From positions 1-64,000 of the forward strand of contig NZ_JBPDIH010000002.1 of the NCBI RefSeq assembly GCF_052030545.1: a stretch of DNA of 64,000 nt. The letters run 5' to 3'. How positions within the stretch are numbered: position 1 is the first letter of the stretch; each line of letters opens with the position of its first letter. Position numbers and translations under genes: made by a program. Source of the stretch: CANMXU01 sp052030545. GTDB taxonomy: Bacteria; Pseudomonadota; Gammaproteobacteria; Enterobacterales; Alteromonadaceae. Under the pieces are notes generated by a model. It ran no database searches and was not told the DNA's origin. It was given only the letters and a program-made list of their open reading frames with translations. This document shows, one piece after another, positions 36,352-44,547 of the stretch.

Positions 36352-37617
36352 ATGACTGAGGCAAATAACGGTTTCAAACGATTAGCGATTCTAGGCACAC
36401 TAGATACACGAGGTGACGAAGTTGCTTTCTTAAAAACACTTATTGAAGCACAAGGGCATCAAGCCGTTGTGATTGATATGGGCGTAATGGGTGAAGTTGA
36501 AGGCGTTGCGACATACTCTCGTGAGCAAGTTGCCAGTGCTGGCGGTAAAAACGTAAGCGCACTTATTGCTGCAGCACAAGCGGGTGCCGACCGCGCTGAT
36601 GCGACCAAAGTGATGATTAACGGTGCAACTAGCATTGTTTCTGGCTTGGTTAAAAGTGGCGAAATTGATGGTATTTTAGGTTTAGGTGGTTCAACTGCTG
36701 CAGCAAGTGGCGCAGGCGTAATGGTGAACTTGCCGATCGGTTTTCCTAAATTATTATTAACCACCTTTACCAAACTCGCCCCTATTGGTGAAGCTGATAT
36801 TACCGTGATGCAAGCGCCAGTTGATTTGGTAGGCATGAACGCGATTGTTGCGCAAGCCCTTAGCCAAGCGGCAGGCGCGTTAATTGGTATGGCGCAGCAG
36901 AAGTTGCCTGAGCAATTTGATAAGCCTTTAGTGGGTATTACCGCGTTAGGTGTTACCACGCCTGCGGTGCAAAAAGTGACAACGCAATTAGAACAGCTTG
37001 GCTTCGAAGCGGTAGTTTTTCACGCCACCACCGACAAATTAAATACCTTAATTGAAGGCGGCGCGATTAAAGCGGTTATCGACTTAACGAGCTTCGAAAC
37101 CTTGATCAAAGTTTGTTATACCGACGAACAAATTAAAGCCTTTTCTGGCGCAACCGAAGTTGACAGAACTCGCTTAGCCGCCGCTGAAAAAATGGGCATC
37201 CCACAAATTATCGCCCCCGGTGGCCTCGACCTGCATATTCTGCCCGGTGTTGACTCGGTTGAAAAATTACCTGAGCCACTGCAAGGTCGCGCTCATGCCA
37301 TGCATGGACCTGACATCATGCTGGTTCGCTCTGCGGCCTTAGAAATGGAATATGTCGGTAAAAACATTGCAGAACGTGCCAATCGCATTAGTGACCGCGC
37401 TGCGGTAGTTATCCCACTTAATGGCTTTTCTGATGCCAGTCGTGAGGGCAGCCCATTACAAGATAGCGCGGCAGACCAAAGCTTTATCGACGCATTTAAA
37501 GGCGACGTAACCGGTGAGGTAAACGTTGTCGAGCTACAAGCCCATATTAATGACGATAGTTTTGCTGATGAAATTATCAAACAATTTAAACACTTAATCG
37601 ACGAGGAAAAAAACTAA
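36352..37617 (+). CDS. Tm-1-like ATP-binding domain protein (UPF0261)
   Basis: A 421-residue protein of the UPF0261 family. AILGTLDTRGDEVAFLK at the start and GLGGSTAAASGAGVMVNLPIGFPKLLLTT in the middle are diagnostic, as is APGGLDLHILPG near residue 290. The family corresponds to the N-terminal half of tomato Tm-1, a protein that blocks tomato mosaic virus replication; the bacterial role is unknown but probably enzymatic. The downstream gene overlaps by one base (TAATG) and corresponds to the C-terminal half of Tm-1. First gene of an operon of four to 40959. Confidence 0.9.
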   Translation: MTEANNGFKRLAILGTLDTRGDEVAFLKTLIEAQGHQAVVIDMGVMGEVEGVATYSREQVASAGGKNVSALIAAAQAGADRADATKVMINGATSIVSGLVKSGEIDGILGLGGSTAAASGAGVMVNLPIGFPKLLLTTFTKLAPIGEADITVMQAPVDLVGMNAIVAQALSQAAGALIGMAQQKLPEQFDKPLVGITALGVTTPAVQKVTTQLEQLGFEAVVFHATTDKLNTLIEGGAIKAVIDLTSFETLIKVCYTDEQIKAFSGATEVDRTRLAAAEKMGIPQIIAPGGLDLHILPGVDSVEKLPEPLQGRAHAMHGPDIMLVRSAALEMEYVGKNIAERANRISDRAAVVIPLNGFSDASREGSPLQDSAADQSFIDAFKGDVTGEVNVVELQAHINDDSFADEIIKQFKHLIDEEKN

Positions 37618-38492
37618 TGAAAATTGAACGTCGTGAAATTATTCGAAGACTAAAAGCTGAAATTGACCAAGGTCGTCCTATTTTGGGCGCAGGTTGTAGC
37701 GCGGGCCTAATTGCAAAATGCGCCGAAGCCGGCGAAGCCGATGTCATCATTGTTTATAGCACCGGAAAAACTCGTTTAATGGGCGTGCCAACGACCATGA
37801 TCACCGGTGTTTCAAATCCAATTACCCTAGAAATGGTTGATCAGCTAGATAACGTCGTCAAAGACACGCCATTAATTGCTGGCATTGAAGCCAATGACAT
37901 TCATTGTTTAGATTTAGAAACCTCGCTTAAACGTTTTGTTGATAAAGGCTTTAGCGGCGTGATCAACTTTCCTACTGTGGGTCTGCGCGAAAATATGTTT
38001 GGCGGCGACGACATGCTTGAGCGCAAGCTAACCGAAAGCTTAGCAGCAGGTTATGGCCAAGAGCATTGGGGCTGGTCACGTGAAGTTGAAATGATCCGCA
38101 TTTTACGCAGCTGGGATATTTTCACCATGGTGTATGTGCTAACTGAAGCTGACGCCAAAGACATGGTTGAAGCTGGCGCTGATGCGGTATGTGTGCATTT
38201 TGGTCCAACCGCTGGTGGCCTTGCCGGTTACGACAGCGAAGGCGCAAGCTTAGACGGCATGCTAGCTAAAGCGCAAGGCATTATGGACGCAGCACGTGCA
38301 ATTAATCCTGATGTTATTTGCTTAATTCACGGTGGTCCATTTTCAGACCCTGAAAGCTTAAAAGTGGTTTATGAAAAAACTGACTTTGAAGGTTTTGTTG
38401 CTGCATCAGCGATTGAACGAATTCCGGTAGAAAAAGCGGTGGTTGACGTATGCCAAGGCTTTAAAAACTTATCTTTAGGCAAAGGGAAATAA
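37617..38492 (+). CDS. Phosphoenolpyruvate hydrolase-like TIM-barrel protein
   Basis: A 291-residue single TIM barrel (PEP_hydrolase/TIM-barrel signal-transduction family). It opens RREIIRRLKAEIDQGRPILGAGCSAGLIAKCAEAG. GIEANDIHCL and GFSGVINFPTVGL are conserved strands, and VCVHFGPTAGGLAG near residue 195 forms the ligand-binding loop. It overlaps UPF0261 by one base and is therefore translationally coupled. In plants and fungi the two domains are fused, which predicts that the two bacterial proteins act together. The catalysed reaction has not been settled. Confidence 0.9.
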   Translation: MKIERREIIRRLKAEIDQGRPILGAGCSAGLIAKCAEAGEADVIIVYSTGKTRLMGVPTTMITGVSNPITLEMVDQLDNVVKDTPLIAGIEANDIHCLDLETSLKRFVDKGFSGVINFPTVGLRENMFGGDDMLERKLTESLAAGYGQEHWGWSREVEMIRILRSWDIFTMVYVLTEADAKDMVEAGADAVCVHFGPTAGGLAGYDSEGASLDGMLAKAQGIMDAARAINPDVICLIHGGPFSDPESLKVVYEKTDFEGFVAASAIERIPVEKAVVDVCQGFKNLSLGKGK

Positions 38493-38536
38493 TAGCCTGA
38501 ATCGTTAATGACAAGGTCTAAAAGAGGTCAGATAAA

Positions 38537-40480
38537 ATGAAAACAAATTGCAAAATGTTAGAGCCATTAAAAATTGGCTCAATGACAGTAAAAAACCGGG
38601 TGATGATGCCGGCGATCGAAAACTTGATCAACAATGCCGACGGTAGCGTAAACCAAGCGTTAATTGATTATTACGTGGCTAGAGCACGTGGCGGTGTTGG
38701 CATTATTGTGCTGCAAAACAGCTGTGTTGACGCTAACGCCAGTCGTTCAATGTATTGTCAGCTAAAAATTAGCGATGGCCATATGATTTCAGGCCTAAGC
38801 CAATTAGTGGAAGCGGTGCACGAGCATGAAGCGAAAATCGTCATGCAAATTGGTCATGGTGGTCGTCAAAGTAACCCTGACGCGTTGCCAAAAGGCGAGA
38901 CACAAGTAGCGCCGTCACCATTGCCAAGCGGATTTTATGGCATTGAACCGCGTGAATTAACTGTTGATGAAATTGTTGAAATTCAAGACGCCTTTGCCCA
39001 AGCCGCCCTTCGCGCCTTAAAAGCCGGCGCAGATGGCGTTGAAATTCACGGCGCCCATGGTTATTTAATTCATCAATTTATTTCGCCGTTATCTAATCAG
39101 CGCCAAGACCAATACGGTGGAAGTTTAGAAAATCGCGCACGCTTTTTATTAGAAATTCTAACCAAAGTACGTGAACAAGTGGGCCGTGAATTTGTCGTTG
39201 GTTTACGCATCAGCGCTGATGAATTTTTACCAGGCGGCGTGAATGTTGAGTCAGCGGTTGAGAACGCTAAATTAGTGGCCGACACCGGCTTACTCGATTA
39301 CCTTTCTGTTTCTGCCGGTGTATATGAATCAGCACCGGCGATGTATCCGGTAATGTACGGCGGACGAGGCACTAACGCGCCTTTAGCCGGGGTATTAAAA
39401 CAAGCCTTACCAGATATGCCAATTGTTGCTGTCGGTGGTTTAGATACCACCACGGGCGAACAAGTTTTGCAAGATAACGACGCAGATTTAATTGCCATTG
39501 GTCGTGGCTTAATTGCCGACCCTGAAATTGTTAACAAGTTGGCAGAAAATCGAGTCGCGGATATTCGACCGTGCATCATGTGTAATGAAGTTTGTTTAGG
39601 CAATATTATTTTGGGTCGCCCAATGGGCTGTGCGGTAAACCCAGCTTGCGGTAAAGAAAGTAAGCTTGATTTAAGCGCTGCCATTGAAGTTAGCGCACCA
39701 GCTAAAAAAGTGATGATCCTTGGCGGCGGTATTGCCGGTATGGAAGCGGCACGTGTTGCTAACTTAAAAGGTCATAAAGTTACCCTTATTGAAAAAAGCG
39801 GGCAATTGGGCGGGCATTTAATTGCTGCCTCAGCGTCGCCGTTTAAAACACAATTACGTGAATTTTTAGACTGGGCGGTAACGCAAGCCAATAACAGCAA
39901 TATTGAAATTCGTTTAAATACTGAAGCAACCCCAGAGATGGTTGCTAATGAAAAACCTGATGCCTTAATCATCGCGCTTGGTTCATCGTGGACCAAACCA
40001 ATTCAAGGTGACGGTGTTTGCACCGGTGAAGACATTTTAATTGGCGGCAAACACCCAGATGAAAATATCGTTATTGTTGGTGCTGGGGCAAACGGTACTG
40101 AACTTGCGCTTGATGTAGCCGCCATGCACGGGCAAAAGGCCACTATTGTTGAAATGCAAGACAGTGTCATGCAAGACATGGAAATGACTCATCAAGCGAT
40201 ATTGGCTGATTTATTAGCTAAACAAGAAATCGACATTATCACCGGTTTTGGCGTGCAAGAAGTCGCTAATGGCGAAGTTCGTTGTCAAAGTAAATCAGGT
40301 GAACAGCGCGTTTTAAAAGCCGACACCGTTGCATTATGTACCGGTTTAGCGCCAAGAACAGCATTAGCTGAGTCATTTAAAGGTTTAGCCAACGAAGTTT
40401 ATACCGTAGGTGATTGCGTATCACCTCGTAAAGTTTACCAAGCGGTGCACGAAGGTTTTCAAGCCGCGATTAAGTTATAA
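38537..40480 (+). CDS. Old-yellow-enzyme-type NADH:flavin oxidoreductase (2,4-dienoyl-CoA reductase group)
   Basis: A 647-residue, two-part enzyme. Residues 1-335 are an FMN-binding TIM barrel (PLKIGSMTVKNRVMMP; catalytic-type HGAHGYLIHQFISP near residue 173). Four cysteines in CIMCNEVCLGNIILGRPMGC (346, 349, 353, 365) bind a 4Fe-4S cluster. The C-terminal half is a FAD/NAD(P) domain with MILGGGIAGMEAARVA. Length matches E. coli FadH. It reduces double bonds in unsaturated acyl-CoA or cyclic enones. Position after the Tm-1 pair and before a VOC gene (26 bases) marks a catabolic operon of unknown substrate. Confidence 0.9.
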   Translation: MKTNCKMLEPLKIGSMTVKNRVMMPAIENLINNADGSVNQALIDYYVARARGGVGIIVLQNSCVDANASRSMYCQLKISDGHMISGLSQLVEAVHEHEAKIVMQIGHGGRQSNPDALPKGETQVAPSPLPSGFYGIEPRELTVDEIVEIQDAFAQAALRALKAGADGVEIHGAHGYLIHQFISPLSNQRQDQYGGSLENRARFLLEILTKVREQVGREFVVGLRISADEFLPGGVNVESAVENAKLVADTGLLDYLSVSAGVYESAPAMYPVMYGGRGTNAPLAGVLKQALPDMPIVAVGGLDTTTGEQVLQDNDADLIAIGRGLIADPEIVNKLAENRVADIRPCIMCNEVCLGNIILGRPMGCAVNPACGKESKLDLSAAIEVSAPAKKVMILGGGIAGMEAARVANLKGHKVTLIEKSGQLGGHLIAASASPFKTQLREFLDWAVTQANNSNIEIRLNTEATPEMVANEKPDALIIALGSSWTKPIQGDGVCTGEDILIGGKHPDENIVIVGAGANGTELALDVAAMHGQKATIVEMQDSVMQDMEMTHQAILADLLAKQEIDIITGFGVQEVANGEVRCQSKSGEQRVLKADTVALCTGLAPRTALAESFKGLANEVYTVGDCVSPRKVYQAVHEGFQAAIKL

Positions 40481-40506
40481 CAGCTAGGCTGTAGGAGAAG
40501 ATTACA

Positions 40507-40959
40507 ATGACTATTAAACACGTATTAGACCCAAAACGATTTCTTCATATCGGTATTGTGGTAAAAGATATAGCCAAAGCAACCAAAGATTATTCTGAAC
40601 TGTGGGGATTAGGCGAATGGACACCCTTTGAATATGGCGCAGAAGGCGAGCAAATTGGCACTGGCGTACCGTTTTATTTAAAACTGGCGGTCAATGCCGC
40701 AGGTCCGATCGCTATTGAGCTAATTGAGCCAGTAGGTTGCCCTGATTCCATCTGGCAAAAGTTTTTAGACGAAAATGGCGAAGGTATCCACCATTTTGCT
40801 TATCGCGTTGATGATATTGAAAAAACCATTGCCGAGCTTGTTGAAAAAGGCGGAGAGCTACTGTGGAACATTCACTTAGCACCGGGTATGAACTATTGTT
40901 ATGTTAAAGCCGCTTCAGGCTTAATTGTTGAGCTAGTTGACTTTGACGTGCCACTATAA
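40507..40959 (+). CDS. VOC family protein (glyoxalase/epimerase-like)
   Basis: A 150-residue protein with two vicinal-oxygen-chelate modules. FLHIGIVVKDIAKATKDYSELWG is the first metal-binding strand and helix, with His18. GIHHFAYRVDDIEKTIAEL is the second, and IVELVDF near the end provides the last metal-binding glutamate. The form is close to methylmalonyl-CoA epimerase and related isomerases. AGGAGAAGATTAC precedes ATG 40507. A terminator follows at 40983, so it closes the operon. The reaction is unknown; an isomerase or lyase step is likely (inference). Confidence 0.85.
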   Translation: MTIKHVLDPKRFLHIGIVVKDIAKATKDYSELWGLGEWTPFEYGAEGEQIGTGVPFYLKLAVNAAGPIAIELIEPVGCPDSIWQKFLDENGEGIHHFAYRVDDIEKTIAELVEKGGELLWNIHLAPGMNYCYVKAASGLIVELVDFDVPL

Positions 40960-40982
40960 CGATTAGACTCTTTTTCCCTTTA

Positions 40983-41006
40983 AAAACCGTCAGCTTGACG
41001 GTTTTT
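40983..41006 (+). terminator. Terminator of the Tm-1/OYE operon
   Basis: AAAACCGTCA-GCT-TGACGGTTTTTTT: ten-base stem followed by a T-run, 24 bases after the VOC stop codon. Confidence 0.85.
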
Positions 41007-41203
41007 TTGTGGCTGTTTTATTGCATTTTTATGGGAGCGCTTTAACTTGCGGGTTTAAATGTATTTGTTTTAAATGAAGTTAAACAACAGCAAATATTTA
41101 TCAACAATACCTGCTCAGCACGATAGAGTTTCTTAATATGAGTTCTATTTAAGATATGTTAGAATTGGACAATATTATTATTTAAATTTATTAGGCGTAT
41201 TTC

Positions 41204-41572
41204 ATGTCTGAACACCCAACTTTCGACATTTGTGTTGAACCTATAGAACTTTATAAATTGCTTAAAATTGCCAATATGGTTGGCGGTGGCGGCGAAGCTA
41301 AAACCGTGATCAGTGAAGGTCATGTTTTAGTCAATAATAAAGTTGTCGTGCAAAAACGTAAAAAAATTCGCCGCGGCGATGTTGTCCAATTTAACGATAA
41401 AGTGATTGAAATCGCTTTTAACCCCAGCAAAAAATCAGCAGAGTTTATTAGTACAATCGTTTTAGCGAGTAAAAATGCGAAAAAGAAAAAAAGAGCCAAG
41501 AGTAAAGCGCGAGTTTTAGCATCTGAAACAGCGACTAAACCCTCGGGCGACGCTAAAAAGCCAAACTTGTAG
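41204..41572 (+). CDS. S4-domain RNA-binding protein (YbcJ-like)
   Basis: A 122-residue protein. Residues 10-75 form an S4 RNA-binding domain: PIELYKLLKIANMVGGGGEAKTVISEGHVLVNNKVVVQKRKKIRRGDVVQF, of which EGHVLVNNKVV and RKKIRRGDVV are the family's hallmarks. E. coli YbcJ is only about 70 residues; here a lysine-rich tail (KNAKKKKRAKSKARVL) of about 45 residues follows, probably adding nonspecific RNA affinity. It is monocistronic and its neighbours are unrelated. Confidence 0.8.
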   Translation: MSEHPTFDICVEPIELYKLLKIANMVGGGGEAKTVISEGHVLVNNKVVVQKRKKIRRGDVVQFNDKVIEIAFNPSKKSAEFISTIVLASKNAKKKKRAKSKARVLASETATKPSGDAKKPNL

Positions 41573-41815
41573 AACTTATTACCCATAGCGAACCGCGCAA
41601 AGCAGTACAGCATGTTACAAGTAAAGGTGAGCTATGCTGCTAACCACCTTCTACTTGGGCCCCTCACCTAATACAAAATGCTAATACGATAATGACAACG
41701 TTCGCAATGAAGAGACAGCAGCTAGGTTTAGATGATTTGTGAGCCATCTAGTGAGCCCTTAGCTGCTCAGCTAACTTTGGTTTTTAGCGCACTCTACACA
41801 AACTAAGAACCATGA

Positions 41816-42457
41816 TTAGTGATGATGACCGCCACTACCGCCAGTTCTTTCCCAAATAGGAATTATGGCGTCTTTTCCTGATATTTGCCCTTCGCGGTAA
41901 CCGCCCATATGGTGCTCGTTGCCCGGATAACCTACCACTTGCCAACCGGCAAAGTTTTGATTGCCGCCATATTTTGGCGCCGCTAAAAAAGCAATTACCG
42001 TGTGTACGCGCATGGTTTCAAAAAACATTTGCACTGGCACCGCTTCACTTGGCCATGCTTTCGTTTCGCCTTTTTCCAACAAACTTAATAAGCTGTTTTG
42101 TTGCTCAAGGTTTAGCTGTTCAAAGCGTTTATTAAAGCGGTGTTTAGCTTCTAAGTTGGCTGAGGCTAAACCACTTTTATAAAGAGGGATCGCGGCAGCA
42201 TCTTCATTAGCGAGCGCTTTATCAATAAAATTCACGCAATTGGCTTCTTTGGCCCCAGGTTGGTGGTCGGTTGGAATAATGCAGGCAGTCATCGCTTCCA
42301 GCGTTTGCCATTCCATTGCGGTTAAAATTTCAGGCTTGCTTGATGCCGCGGCAGCTGCCATTGCTAATGGGCGAGGCAATTGCGTTGACACGATAATGCC
42401 AGTACCCCATAAACTCGCTTTTTTTAGAAAATTACGGCGTGAGATGTTTTTACTCAT
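41816..42457 (-). CDS. Gluconate 2-dehydrogenase subunit 3 family protein, Tat-exported
   Basis: A 213-residue protein with a twin-arginine signal (SRRNFLKK, residues 6-13) and a signal peptide to about residue 38. The rest is the gluconate 2-dehydrogenase subunit 3 fold (LTAMEWQTLEAMTACIIPTDHQPGA, ending YGGNQNFAGWQVVGYPG), which carries the catalytic GMC subunit through the Tat system. It overlaps the GMC gene by four bases (ATGA). The histidine-rich end (GGSGGHHH) is unusual and may bind metal. No cytochrome c subunit follows, though complete complexes often have one. Confidence 0.9.
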   Translation of the reverse strand: MSKNISRRNFLKKASLWGTGIIVSTQLPRPLAMAAAAASSKPEILTAMEWQTLEAMTACIIPTDHQPGAKEANCVNFIDKALANEDAAAIPLYKSGLASANLEAKHRFNKRFEQLNLEQQNSLLSLLEKGETKAWPSEAVPVQMFFETMRVHTVIAFLAAPKYGGNQNFAGWQVVGYPGNEHHMGGYREGQISGKDAIIPIWERTGGSGGHHH

Positions 42458-44115
42458 ATCGATTGACTCTTAGCTTGTTCAATAAAATAATCTGCCACGC
42501 GGTAAGCGTTAGCAAGAATGGTTAGGGTTGGGTTATATCCGCCTGCGGTTGGAAAAACACTGGCGTCGGTTATCCATAAATTTGGCACCTCATGGCTTTG
42601 ACACCATTTGTTGACCACAGATTTACTAGGATCGTTACCCATGCGACAAGTGCCATGGTTATGTGGATTACTTTTTAAGGCATTATCTTTATCAATAAAG
42701 CTGCCCGGAATGCGTACCGGTAAAACTTTACTGGCGCCAGAAGCAACGGCGACTTCATTAATGCGTTTTAAAAACCACTGGTGCATGTCAATGTCGTTTT
42801 GATGATGCTTTTTGGTAATGCGCGGCGCCGGCAATCCGCTTTTATCTTTAATCTCTGGGTCTAGGTCAACTTGGTTCGACTCCATTGGTAATTCTTCACA
42901 AATACCTGCGATCACCATAGTACGTGGAAATTCTCTTAATTTATCTTTAAAACCTGCGCCCCAGCGCGCACCTTCGGTTGCGCCATGTAAACCTGCGGCA
43001 AAGGCTAACGGTTGGTTTGATAAAGCGTTAGACTCACTAAATACCCCGCCACGAATGAAACCGCGTTTGGCATCGCTTGGGTGTAAATCATCAACGGCAA
43101 CTAAAGATTCAATACCGGTATAAGTACGTAAGTCTTCTTCAAATACACCGGCAACTGCAGGGTAGTGATGGAAAGTATAGTTTTTACCCACTTGCCCAGA
43201 GCCATTAGCTAAACCTTGTGGAAATTGGCTTGATTTTGCCATTAACAATAACTGCGCTGTGCCAATAGCACCGGCGGCTAAAATAACGTGTTTGGCTTTT
43301 ACTTCATGTTGATTGCCGTTGGCGTCTAAGTAGCGTGCGCCGATGATTTTACCTTCTTTATTTAACGGTAAATCATAAACGGTAGCTTCGGCGCGTAAGT
43401 CTAATAACCCGGTGGCCATCGCTCTTGGTAATGATACCGAGAAGGTTGTCGCTTTGGCATTAATTGGGCAACCATTGCTTCGACATGCGCCGCCTTGCAT
43501 ACATGGTGGACGATTACCGTATACTTGAGAATTAATGGCAACGGGCAGTGAAAACGGGGTATAACCCATTTTTTTGGCGCCGTGGGCAAACTTGTGTGAC
43601 GAGGGTCGCCATGGGTGCGGCGGGTTTGGATACGCTTGTTTTCGTGGTGCGTCAAACGGGTTACTACCGGCAACACCTGCTACGCCAAAATCTAGCTCCG
43701 CACGATTGTAATAAGGTTCTAAGTCAAAGTAGCTGATCGGCCAATCGGCCAAGCTTGCGCCAGCTATTGGACCTTCTTTTGACAATACATGGAAGTCGTC
43801 TTCACGAAAACGCCATGCCCATGCGCCCCAATGGGTAATTGAACCACCTACGCCGTGTACAATTTCAGCGATATTACCGGATTCTGTCGGTGAGTTTTTA
43901 TCGGGGCGATAACAGTCAACTTTACCTTCTGCAAAAACATTTTTACGAACAATGTTTTTTAATTCGTCTTCATCAAAGTCTGCTTGCGTGAAGTGAGGTC
44001 CGCGTTCAAGGGCGACAACACGCATGCCTGCTGCAGTGAGTTGGTCGATCATTACACCGCCGCCCGCACCTGTGCCGATCACACATACGTCAAAAATTTC
44101 TGAGCTAGCCTTCAT
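42454..44115 (-). CDS. GMC-family FAD-dependent dehydrogenase
   Basis: A 553-residue catalytic subunit. The FAD motif is VIGTGAGGGVMIDQL (residues about 12-26), and the first GMC signature region is EIVHGVGGSITHWGAWAWRF. A cysteine cluster CMQGGACRSNGC (about residues 204-215) resembles the 3Fe-4S site of sugar dehydrogenases. The C-terminal active-site region is NPHNHGTCRMGNDP, followed by LWITDASVFPTAGGYNPTLTI. There is no signal peptide of its own; export would depend on the Tat-bearing partner it overlaps by four bases. It probably oxidises a sugar or alcohol in the periplasm. Confidence 0.9.
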   Translation of the reverse strand: MKASSEIFDVCVIGTGAGGGVMIDQLTAAGMRVVALERGPHFTQADFDEDELKNIVRKNVFAEGKVDCYRPDKNSPTESGNIAEIVHGVGGSITHWGAWAWRFREDDFHVLSKEGPIAGASLADWPISYFDLEPYYNRAELDFGVAGVAGSNPFDAPRKQAYPNPPHPWRPSSHKFAHGAKKMGYTPFSLPVAINSQVYGNRPPCMQGGACRSNGCPINAKATTFSVSLPRAMATGLLDLRAEATVYDLPLNKEGKIIGARYLDANGNQHEVKAKHVILAAGAIGTAQLLLMAKSSQFPQGLANGSGQVGKNYTFHHYPAVAGVFEEDLRTYTGIESLVAVDDLHPSDAKRGFIRGGVFSESNALSNQPLAFAAGLHGATEGARWGAGFKDKLREFPRTMVIAGICEELPMESNQVDLDPEIKDKSGLPAPRITKKHHQNDIDMHQWFLKRINEVAVASGASKVLPVRIPGSFIDKDNALKSNPHNHGTCRMGNDPSKSVVNKWCQSHEVPNLWITDASVFPTAGGYNPTLTILANAYRVADYFIEQAKSQSI

Positions 44116-44389
44116 ATCGTAAACCTCATTTTTTCTTGTTAGCCTTGGCTTAACATTTTCTTTGTATTCTTATGACGATACTGAATACCTGCAGATAAAT
44201 TTGTATTTGTATGCCAATTAGTTGGTTTTGAACGCCGTTTTTGTAAATGATGCAGGCGAAGATGTTCAATCGAAAGCGTTTCGCTCACTGTTTGACTACA
44301 AACAAACGCTCGTTGCACTTGAAACTGTCGAAGCAAATACCAAGCTGCAAGTAAACAGCTACAAAAAGAAAGCTATAAGAAGAAAGCTA

Positions 44390-44453
44390 AAAGCTGTAAG
44401 TGGCAAGTGGCAAGTGGCAAGCTGTAAGTGGCAAGCTGTAAGAAGAAAATTAG
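44390..44453. repeat. Short degenerate tandem repeats (AAGCTGTAAGTGGC)
   Basis: Units such as AAGCTGTAAG, TGGCAAG and GCAAGCTGTAAG recur head to tail over about 65 bases in the spacer between the GMC gene and the CoA ligase. No gene is associated with it. Confidence 0.6.
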
Positions 44454-44492
44454 AAGCGAAAAGTAAAAAGCAAAAATTAAAAATTAAAAATG

Positions 44493-44524
44493 AAAAGCCC
44501 AAGTGCATCACACTTGGGCTTTTT
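44493..44524. terminator. Terminator of the acyl-CoA synthetase gene, probably bidirectional
   Basis: AAAAGCCCAAGTG-CATCA-CACTTGGGCTTTT: 13-base perfect stem with A and T runs on both sides, 24 bases past the stop codon at 44548. Confidence 0.85.
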
Positions 44525-44547
44525 CGTATTCATTATGGTGTTAAACC

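Noticed and set aside
36459..36959. 166-residue antisense frame in the UPF0261 gene
   Set aside because: A shadow of the real gene, caused by codon bias. No homologue recognised.
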